The notes below the pieces were generated by a model. It ran no database searches and was not told the DNA's origin. It saw nothing but the letters and a program-made list of their open reading frames with translations. A stretch of DNA of 10,197 nucleotides, taken from the NCBI GenBank assembly GCA_002390485.1, contig DGPO01000045.1, positions 1 through 10,197 of the forward strand, in the 5' to 3' direction. A program made the position numbers and the translations under genes. Source of the stretch: Halieaceae bacterium UBA4438 (lineage in GTDB: Bacteria; Pseudomonadota; Gammaproteobacteria; Pseudomonadales; Halieaceae). Of the stretch, positions 1 through 4,884 are shown piece by piece (within the stretch, counting starts at the first letter, position 1; each line of letters starts with the position of its first letter).

Positions 1-360
1 TCAGCCTTTATTCCCGCACACAAAGCGCGCGGCGACGATCAAGGCTACCTTGCAGAACGTGGTTTTCAGCTACACGATCTTTTTCACGTGCTCACCGAAT
101 ACGACACGTCGCCCTTGGGTGAAGTAAAGGTGGTCAGTTTTACGGTTGCACAAGCCCCCGCACCCTATCCGGCAATGATTGTTGCCAGTCGACCGCTACA
201 GATGATGCTCTATCAACCCGAACTCCTGCCATTGGTTATGGACGCGATCACAGAGGGCTGGGCGCGCGGCCGCCGCGCTAAACCGTTGCTCCCCGTGCAT
301 TGGGAAGATTACTGGTCAGAACCGCTGACTGAGTTACAAGCGGCCTATCAGCTTGACTGA
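1..360 (+). CDS. C-terminal part of a protein of uncertain family (possible VOC/glyoxalase-like)
   Basis: An open frame runs from the first base of the window to a TGA at 358-360, so the gene starts upstream and only its last 119 residues are visible. A GTG at 88 is not a convincing start, because the protein-like sequence before it (SAFIPAHKARGDDQGYLAERG) reads as continuous coding sequence. The fragment is soluble, with no membrane segment or signal. The stretch VAPYP-like (APAPYPAMIVASRP) followed by a hydrophobic/Pro segment and a helix faintly resembles the last beta-alpha unit of glyoxalase-like VOC proteins. This resemblance is weak and I do not assign a function. It converges on the selenoprotein gene, with 190 bases between their stops. 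I am confident that it is coding but not about the family. Confidence 0.7.
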   Translation, partial: SAFIPAHKARGDDQGYLAERGFQLHDLFHVLTEYDTSPLGEVKVVSFTVAQAPAPYPAMIVASRPLQMMLYQPELLPLVMDAITEGWARGRRAKPLLPVHWEDYWSEPLTELQAAYQLD

Positions 361-550
361 TGTGCGTTGAGAAAAACGTCGCCGTATTTGCGATCGCACC
401 CCTTAACTATGTGATGTCAACGACACCACGCCTCACTCAGGGCTGTCTGTTTCTGCCAGCGTCTGGCCTGTCTAAAAACCATAAACCGCATATCGTTCAA
501 CGGGACTTCCATCAACGCGTTCGCCTGTTTATAGATCAGAGTGCGTCTTT
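361..550. other. Convergent intergenic gap without identified gene
   Basis: This 190-base stretch separates two convergent stops. I see no hairpin followed by a T-tract in either direction, so no intrinsic terminator can be called. A 10-bp palindrome (TGCGATCGCA, 389-398) is present and has no evident role. A short open frame from 360 to 614 on the plus strand has no ribosome binding site and runs antisense into the next gene, so it is not called. Confidence 0.5.
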
Positions 551-571
551 TTATGGGTCAAAGTGCGTCTT
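536..571. repeat. Short direct repeat over the 3' end of the selenoprotein gene
   Basis: TCAGAGTGCGTCTT at 536-549 recurs as TCAAAGTGCGTCTT at 558-571 with one mismatch and a 22-base period. The second copy lies in the last codons of the gene and the first just past its stop. It looks like a small slippage duplication, so the extreme C-terminus may vary between strains. No function is inferred. Confidence 0.45.
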
Positions 572-1318
572 CATCGCGGCAAGCACGACCGAAGGGTCCG
601 AGCGACGCTGGTAGTTCTCAGAAAGATCCATCCATAAGACCGTGCCGTCACGATCGACAAGCAGCGTGGCAGGAACAGGAAGCGCAGCCGCCTCTTCGGT
701 ACCCGGTGCCGAGTGAAAGCCCTGATTACGAAGACCAAATAGATCGGTCACTGCAAGCTGTTGATCAGAGAGCATCGTCGCAGTAAGACCGTGCAGATGA
801 CGGCGATCGGCAATAACCTCGGGGAGATCCACACTCACCGTGAGCACCTTTACACCGCGTTGATCGAATTCAGCACGCAGCTCTTCAAGTCGACGCAACT
901 CGCCGACACAGTAGGGTCACCAATGCGCTCGAAAAAACTTAATCAGCACCAGATGTCCATTCAACACACGCGAATCGAACGTGTCACCTGAGCCGTCGAC
1001 CGACGTAAATCTTGGAACGGTGTCTCCAACCTCGATCACAGTGTCACGCGCGACAATTTGCTCACTGACCGACATCGTTACCGGAAAGAAGAGACCGATT
1101 ACGATGGCTAGAAGCGGCGGAACCGCACCCAACCAACTGGTTCGCTTGACCAGTGCAAGGACGCCAAGCACGGCCGCAAGAAGAAACAACACCACAAACA
1201 GACTGCGGTCAGCGGGGAGTGCGACCTCATCGACGAGGTAAAACCAGTACGCAGTGGTCGCTGCAGCAATCGTCGCCGCTGCCAACCCAATTTTTGTGCC
1301 TGTCGTGTTTCGTGCCAT
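551..1318 (-). CDS. Membrane-anchored peroxiredoxin/thioredoxin-fold selenoprotein (Sec at residue 134)
   Basis: Read through one in-frame TGA at 917-919, this is a 255-residue protein. Three transmembrane helices (about 9-29, 38-57, 62-83) are followed by an AhpC/TSA-Redoxin domain (about 93-255). The active site reads FFRAHW-U-PYC, where this family normally has W-C-x-x-C. Sec134 and Cys137 are the only Sec/Cys residues. The domain continues normally after the TGA, with a beta strand (VKVLTVSVD, 156-164), the cis-proline region VPATLLVDRDG (Pro216) and a C-terminal helix. The positive-inside rule (Lys/Arg at the N-terminus and in the 58-59 loop) puts the redox domain in the periplasm. The start is the ATG at 1318, with GAGGG six bases upstream; a TTG directly before it is less likely. 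It ends the oxidoreductase–GST run, 38 bases after the GST stop. Sec-containing Prx-like thiol-disulfide oxidoreductases are a known class. The alternative is a nonsense-mutated pseudogene, made unlikely by the position of the TGA and the SECIS-like fold. Confidence 0.85.
889..907 (-). promoter_or_regulatory. Candidate bacterial SECIS stem-loop
   Basis: The mRNA segment GUCGGCGAGUUGCGUCGAC folds into a 7-bp stem (six Watson-Crick pairs and one G-U) capped by the loop AGUUG. The loop starts 16 nt after the UGA; in the E. coli fdhF SECIS the interval is 17 nt and the loop AGGUCU also carries a GU dinucleotide. Below the stem, pairing is weak (a U-U mismatch, then two G-U pairs). There is no clear counterpart of the bulged U of fdhF. 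The stem is entirely within coding sequence, as expected for bacterial SECIS elements. The fold was drawn by eye, without an energy calculation. Confidence 0.7.
917..919 (-). other. In-frame TGA, probable selenocysteine codon
   Basis: On the minus strand the codons read CAT TGG TGA CCC TAC TGT GTC, giving H-W-U-P-Y-C-V. The TGA replaces the N-terminal, nucleophilic cysteine of a CxxC redox motif, and the frame stays open for 121 more sense codons before the TAA at 551-553. A redox-active cysteine position is where bacterial selenoproteins carry Sec. Decoding would need SelA, SelB, SelC and SelD, none of which is encoded in this window. Confidence 0.83.
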
Positions 1319-1356
1319 CAAGGTCCCTCGCTTACAAAAGACACTCCCACAACCAC

Positions 1357-2403
1357 TCAGCCAACGTCAAGCGACAACATCGCCTCAATACCGGTCCCTG
1401 TTAAGACCGCGTCGACACGAGCCCGATCAGAAGCCGTCAATTTTCGGTAGTGCTCGTTCGTCCAACGCAAGCACTTGGCCTGATAGGGGAATGTTTGCTG
1501 TACCCACGGTGCACCGTCGATTTCGCCCTCCCACATTTTTTCGCCCGCGTGGACGGCGCGCGCATTGGCCAATTGTGCGGGCGCGTAAACACGTCCTATT
1601 TCAGACAATAGACCTCGCAAACTACTGGGCTGTTTCTCCAAGGCGAACCAATCGTCTTCCGAAGGCTCAATCCCTCCTTGGTCATAGACTTGATCGACCC
1701 AAGCAACGGTCCGCGGGGATATCTCATTAGCGATGTCGCGCGGAGTTGGGTCAAATCCAACTAACTGCGTCAACTGACCGTGCAGGGCAAAATCACCTGC
1801 ACTCGGACGCTGACCTAGCATGAATTTCTGCTCTGACAGATGCGCTTCCATCGCGGATAAAAAACGCCGATAACTGGCGTCTATGACCGGCGCAGTGGTC
1901 TCATTTGAACCCACCACATAAAGGCGGTCTATCTGTCTTTGCGCTATCTGGGCCTTAAACTGCGCAAGCATTTCAGACGGCATACTGACGTTCATACCCA
2001 AGGGCAATAGGGTCCCCGCCTTGTCCGCATCTTCAGAAAAATGCCAGCGATAGTGAAACATGTACTTGGTACACCACTCATCGGCAAAGTCCTCGATCAA
2101 ATAATCAATAAACGCCAGCGCAGGGTCATCGGGTAAAACCGAACGCTCAGGATAAAGCGCTTCAAGACGTCTGATAATCGGTGTGGAGTCACACTCTGCG
2201 ACCGGCCCACCTTGTTCTTCAAACACAAACGTGGGCATAAAGATGGGCTTTGGGCGCTCTGCCCCCAATGCGTCGCAGAGCCCTTCAGGCTGCCCCCACT
2301 CAATGAGGTAGGGAATGCGACGGTAACGCAGTAAGGCCACCATTTTTTGAGTGTAGGGCGAGCCCGTGCCGCCTGCTAAGCGAATTGGAGTTGAAGGTGT
2401 CAT
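1357..2403 (-). CDS. Glutathione S-transferase family protein, two-domain, 348 aa
   Basis: The N-terminal thioredoxin-like domain (about 6-85) opens with a GST-type beta-alpha unit (IRLAGGTGSPYTQKMVALL, active-site region Ser15-Pro16-Tyr17). It has the cis-proline strand FMPTFVF (Pro57) and the glutathione gamma-glutamyl contact region AECDSTPIIRRLE (Asp72-Ser73). A helical C-terminal GST domain follows, with the typical FMLGQRPSAGDFALHGQL signature near 194-211. At 348 residues it is longer than classical GSTs (about 200-230), with an extra C-terminal segment of about 100 residues. It probably conjugates or reduces small electrophiles with glutathione in the cytoplasm, but the substrate cannot be read from the sequence. 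The ATG at 2403 has GAGG about eleven bases upstream and follows the oxidoreductase stop by 15 bases, so the two are surely co-transcribed. The downstream selenoprotein starts 38 bases after its stop. Confidence 0.88.
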   Translation of the reverse strand: MTPSTPIRLAGGTGSPYTQKMVALLRYRRIPYLIEWGQPEGLCDALGAERPKPIFMPTFVFEEQGGPVAECDSTPIIRRLEALYPERSVLPDDPALAFIDYLIEDFADEWCTKYMFHYRWHFSEDADKAGTLLPLGMNVSMPSEMLAQFKAQIAQRQIDRLYVVGSNETTAPVIDASYRRFLSAMEAHLSEQKFMLGQRPSAGDFALHGQLTQLVGFDPTPRDIANEISPRTVAWVDQVYDQGGIEPSEDDWFALEKQPSSLRGLLSEIGRVYAPAQLANARAVHAGEKMWEGEIDGAPWVQQTFPYQAKCLRWTNEHYRKLTASDRARVDAVLTGTGIEAMLSLDVG

Positions 2404-2418
2404 CGTCGGTCGTCGCCT

Positions 2419-3417
2419 CTAGTTTATTTTTAGGAGTAGTTTGCCGTGATTTTGACCGGTAAAAAGCATCTCAAACGCATCGGGAAAGCGCTCGATACCG
2501 TGGATTAGGTGTTCGCGAAAAATCAGTTGATCGGTTTGCCAAGCGTCTGATAGCCACGCGAGTGCCTCGGGTATGCGATGCATGTAGTCGCGCATGGTAA
2601 ACCCTTGAATGGTCAGGCTGTGCGTCACGACCGATAAGAAATTTGACGGGCCCTGGACGTCCATATTGCCACCGTATTGCGAGATACCACCGCACACGAC
2701 CACACGCCCTTGGTAATTAATTTGACCCAGTACGTGCGAGAAAATATCGCCACCGACGTTATCAAAGTAAAGATCTATTCCGTCTGGGCAGGTCGTGCGA
2801 AGTCTCGCCTCAACATCTTCATTTTTGTAATCAATAGCCGCATCAAGGCCCAGCGTGTCTGTCAAATAAGCTACCTTTACAGGCCCACCTGCGATACCAA
2901 TGACCCGTGCTCCGGCAAGCTTTGCGACCTGCGCAGCAATGGAGCCCACCGCGCCGGAGGCCGCAGACACCACAACGGTGTCGGATGCGATGGGCTTACC
3001 CAGATCTGACATGCCAAAGTAACCCGTATAGCCCGTCATCCCGAGCCCGCTTAAAAACTTCTCTGGTGACGCCAGTGAACAATCAATTTTCGACAGCTGA
3101 GCCGCCTTGTAGACACCGTGCGTTTGAACACCCGTAAAGCCCGTCACCCAGTCTCCGATCGCCAGGCCCTCAGCGCGGCTCTCCATGATCTCGCCAACAC
3201 CAAAAGCCCGCATCACGGCGCCGGGTTTAACCGGGGGCATGTAACTTCGCTTGTTGGTGATCCAACCCTTCATTCCAGGATCAAGAGAAACCGTGTGCAG
3301 CGCAACACTGACCTCACCCGCCTCGAGGCTGCGCAGGGGGTTCGACGTTAGGCGCCACACGTCACGAGGTGCACGCTCCCCCGGATAATCATCCATTCGA
3401 ATCTGTTGTGTCTTCAT
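2419..3417 (-). CDS. NADP-dependent medium-chain oxidoreductase (CurA/PTGR-like, zinc-independent)
   Basis: This 332-residue protein belongs to the zinc-free MDR group that includes leukotriene B4 dehydrogenase/prostaglandin reductase, E. coli CurA and related enone reductases. The N-terminal catalytic domain carries SLDPGMKGWI (44-53). The family signature GMTGYTGYFGM is at 126-136, and the Rossmann nucleotide-binding turn SAASGAVGS at 151-159. Also typical are GIDLYFDNVGG (213-223), RVVVCGGISQY (238-248) and the terminal NHGKLLLKI. Length is normal for the family. The expected reaction is NADPH-dependent reduction of the C=C bond of alpha,beta-unsaturated carbonyls or quinone-like compounds; the actual substrate is unknown. 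The ATG at 3417 lacks a good Shine-Dalgarno sequence. It is the first gene of the run with the GST-like protein and the selenoprotein, behind a recognisable promoter/palindrome. Confidence 0.93.
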   Translation of the reverse strand: MKTQQIRMDDYPGERAPRDVWRLTSNPLRSLEAGEVSVALHTVSLDPGMKGWITNKRSYMPPVKPGAVMRAFGVGEIMESRAEGLAIGDWVTGFTGVQTHGVYKAAQLSKIDCSLASPEKFLSGLGMTGYTGYFGMSDLGKPIASDTVVVSAASGAVGSIAAQVAKLAGARVIGIAGGPVKVAYLTDTLGLDAAIDYKNEDVEARLRTTCPDGIDLYFDNVGGDIFSHVLGQINYQGRVVVCGGISQYGGNMDVQGPSNFLSVVTHSLTIQGFTMRDYMHRIPEALAWLSDAWQTDQLIFREHLIHGIERFPDAFEMLFTGQNHGKLLLKIN

Positions 3418-3431
3418 GAAAGAGGCTTAAT

Positions 3432-3448
3432 TGGCATAGGATATGCCA
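3432..3448. promoter_or_regulatory. 17-bp palindrome, possible operator of the oxidoreductase–GST–selenoprotein run
   Basis: TGGCATAggaTATGCCA is a perfect 7-bp inverted repeat with a 3-base spacer. It sits 15 bases upstream of the oxidoreductase start and covers the predicted transcription start, touching the -10 box. A dimeric repressor (TetR-, MarR- or LysR-like size) bound here would block initiation. No regulator gene is in the window, so the binding protein is unknown. Confidence 0.5.
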
Positions 3449-3475
3449 TAATACACCTCAGACTATAAAGGACAA
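3448..3475 (-). promoter_or_regulatory. Sigma70-like promoter for the oxidoreductase–GST–selenoprotein run
   Basis: On the minus strand TTGTCC (3475-3470) and TATTAT (3453-3448) are separated by 16 bases. They match the -35 consensus at four of six positions and the -10 at five of six. Transcription would start near 3441, within the palindrome and about 24 bases before the ATG. Confidence 0.5.
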
Positions 3476-3494
3476 AGGTCTACCCCGAGTCGCC

Positions 3495-3519
3495 CCCTCG
3501 ACTGAAACGCACACGAGGG
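3495..3519. other. Inverted repeat between the RIO kinase gene and the oxidoreductase run
   Basis: CCCTCG (3495-3500) and CGAGGG (3514-3519) can pair across a 13-base loop. A competing hairpin AGTCG/CGACT lies at 3488-3503. Neither is followed by a T-tract on the minus strand, so neither is a standard intrinsic terminator, though one could stall or stabilise the RIO kinase transcript. The rest of 3418-3595 holds only the promoter and palindrome listed separately. Confidence 0.3.
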
Positions 3520-3595
3520 TCCTTAAGAGCGCTGGCACGTTGAAGCGCGCTGACTGAACGGTTGGAGGTACTGCAACGGTGAAACGGCACAAGTG

Positions 3596-4456
3596 CTATT
3601 CGCCTGGCTCGTCCGCACTGCGTACTCGCGCCTCGCGATCTTCCTCTTCTTGCAAGGCCGCCTCAATCTCGCGCAACACGCCGTCAACATCGGCGTCGAC
3701 GTCATCACTAACGAACTCACCCGTTAACTGACTATCCGGGTGTAGCTCTCCCGCTTCGTAAAGGCTCCACATCTCCTTTGCGTATTGCGTTTTGAGAAGC
3801 TCAGGCGCGAACAGGGCGTAGTAGCCCACAATGTTGTTAACGTCTCGCTCCAGCATTGACTTGGCATGGTTATTCGCCGCCGCATCGACAGCCTGTGGTA
3901 AATCGATAATGACCGGACCGTAATCGTCAACCAAGACATTAAATTCGGATAAATCACCATGCACCAAACCTGCACACAACATTTTGACAACATAGCCCAT
4001 CATGACGTCGTTATCTTGCAATGCCTGTTCCTGGGTCAATATGACGTCGTTCAAACGTGGGGCGACTTCACCGTCCTCGGTAGTCACCAACTCCATCAGC
4101 AAAACGCCGTCAAAGCACCCAAAGGGCGTCGGCACACGAACACCTGCTCTGTCCAGCTTGTAGAGAGCATCGACCTCAGCATTGTGCCACGCCTCTTCCT
4201 GCTGCTTGCGCCCGTAACGAGAGCCCTTTTCCATCGCGCGCTGACGTCTGGAGTTACGCCCCTTTCGCCCTTCTTGGTACTCCACTGCCTGCTTAAAACT
4301 GCGCTTCGCAGCTTCTTTGTAGACTTTGGCACAGCGAATCTCGTCACCGCATCGAACGACGTAAACGGTGGCTTCCTTACCGCTCATGAGCTGACGCAAG
4401 ACCTCGTCAACGACGCCGTCTTCAACCAGTGGGATAATACGCTTAGGAATTTTCAT
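3596..4456 (-). CDS. RIO1-family atypical serine kinase (PA4780-like)
   Basis: This 286-residue protein carries all hallmarks of a RIO-type kinase/ATPase. A short N-terminal region leads into the nucleotide-binding loop MSGKEATVYVV (24-34) and the ATP-binding lysine in CAKVYK (Lys44). A very basic flexible segment spans about 63-84. The hinge MELVTTEDGEVAPRL starts at 121, the catalytic loop is HGDLSEFN (166-173, Asp168) and the metal-binding loop IIDLPQ (Asp185). The eukaryotic activation loop is absent, as in all RIO proteins. The tail (about 248-286) is strongly acidic. Eukaryotic and archaeal RIO1 acts in small-subunit ribosome maturation; the bacterial role is poorly known. I chose the ATG at 4456, which begins MKIPKRIIPL. 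An upstream start at 4570 would add 38 residues with no kinase similarity. No Shine-Dalgarno sequence precedes the chosen ATG. The gene appears monocistronic. Confidence 0.9.
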   Translation of the reverse strand: MKIPKRIIPLVEDGVVDEVLRQLMSGKEATVYVVRCGDEIRCAKVYKEAAKRSFKQAVEYQEGRKGRNSRRQRAMEKGSRYGRKQQEEAWHNAEVDALYKLDRAGVRVPTPFGCFDGVLLMELVTTEDGEVAPRLNDVILTQEQALQDNDVMMGYVVKMLCAGLVHGDLSEFNVLVDDYGPVIIDLPQAVDAAANNHAKSMLERDVNNIVGYYALFAPELLKTQYAKEMWSLYEAGELHPDSQLTGEFVSDDVDADVDGVLREIEAALQEEEDREARVRSADEPGE

Positions 4457-4683
4457 AGAGTCGTTATACAGGAGCGAAGGCTCGTGTGGGTAAGACAGGG
4501 TAAAATACGACCACAGAACGGTAAAAGTAGCCCTCGTCTTGAAGTCCCAATCCAATTGAACCGGGCTCACTTACGAGCGCCTCTCAACTCTGTTGCGTTC
4601 TGTCCTTTGGATTCACCATACACCCTCGGACTGTTGTCTGTGGGTTACGATGGTCGAGGTATTAAGCCAGAGGAGGGAGAGCT
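4457..4683. other. Divergent intergenic region between the RIO kinase and small membrane protein genes
   Basis: This 227-base region should carry promoters for both directions. Toward the RIO kinase the best -10 is TATAAC (4468-4463, minus strand), only six bases before the ATG and without a good -35. Toward the plus strand, TTGCGT near 4583 is a possible -35 but no good -10 follows. I see no riboswitch-like structure. Confidence 0.35.
4671..4676 (+). promoter_or_regulatory. Consensus ribosome binding site for the 56-residue protein
   Basis: AGGAGG, a full match to the anti-Shine-Dalgarno sequence, ends seven bases before the ATG at 4684. It is the strongest such site in the window and supports a gene that is too short for most length cut-offs. 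Confidence 0.8.
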
Positions 4684-4854
4684 ATGGGGATTATCGTGTT
4701 ACTGACGCTGGTGTCAGCGGGTGTCGGTGCCGCGCTCGGAGCAACCTTGAATCGCGTGGCTAAGGGTGCTTTGCTTGGCCTACTTTTGGGGCCAATTGGC
4801 TGGATCATTTTGTTTCTTTTACCGAGAGAAACGTCGCATCCAAAAGACCCGTGA
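4684..4854 (+). CDS. Small membrane protein, 56 aa, with LGPIGWII motif
   Basis: The ATG at 4684 follows a perfect AGGAGG, and the frame closes with TGA at 4852-4854. The protein has two hydrophobic segments, roughly residues 2-22 (Gly/Ala-rich) and 28-46, joined by the short polar turn NRVAK. It ends in a charged tail, PRETSHPKDP. The second segment GALLGLLLGPIGWIILFLLP resembles a motif seen in many short uncharacterised bacterial inner-membrane proteins. A helical hairpin with both ends in the cytoplasm is the simplest topology. No enzymatic residues are visible and I assign no function. The MlrC-like gene begins 30 bases after its stop with its own ribosome binding site, so the two are probably co-transcribed. 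Confidence 0.75.
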   Translation: MGIIVLLTLVSAGVGAALGATLNRVAKGALLGLLLGPIGWIILFLLPRETSHPKDP

Positions 4855-4884
4855 TTCGGTATTGCAACAGCGAGGGGATATGCC

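Noticed and set aside
389..398. The palindrome TGCGATCGCA (HIP1-like core)
   Set aside because: It is a single copy in a short intergenic gap with no associated promoter or gene. It is most likely chance.
551..898. A separate 115-residue redoxin gene starting at a TTG
   Set aside because: It lacks the first half of the thioredoxin fold and continues in phase from the upstream frame across a single TGA. It is the C-terminal part of the selenoprotein.
917..1318. A truncated membrane protein ending at the TGA (pseudogene or sequencing error)
   Set aside because: The TGA falls exactly on the catalytic Cys position, the downstream frame is intact to a normal end, and a SECIS-like hairpin follows. 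A random nonsense mutation is possible but less likely.
3495..3519. A rho-independent terminator for the RIO kinase gene
   Set aside because: The stem is plausible but has a long loop and no T-tract, so it is listed only as an inverted repeat.
4457..4570. A 38-residue N-terminal extension of the RIO kinase
   Set aside because: The extra residues do not resemble kinase sequence, and the ATG at 4456 gives the usual family start.
3959..4705. A 248-residue plus-strand open frame
   Set aside because: It is antisense to the RIO kinase gene and runs into the small membrane protein gene. It has no recognisable domain or ribosome binding site.
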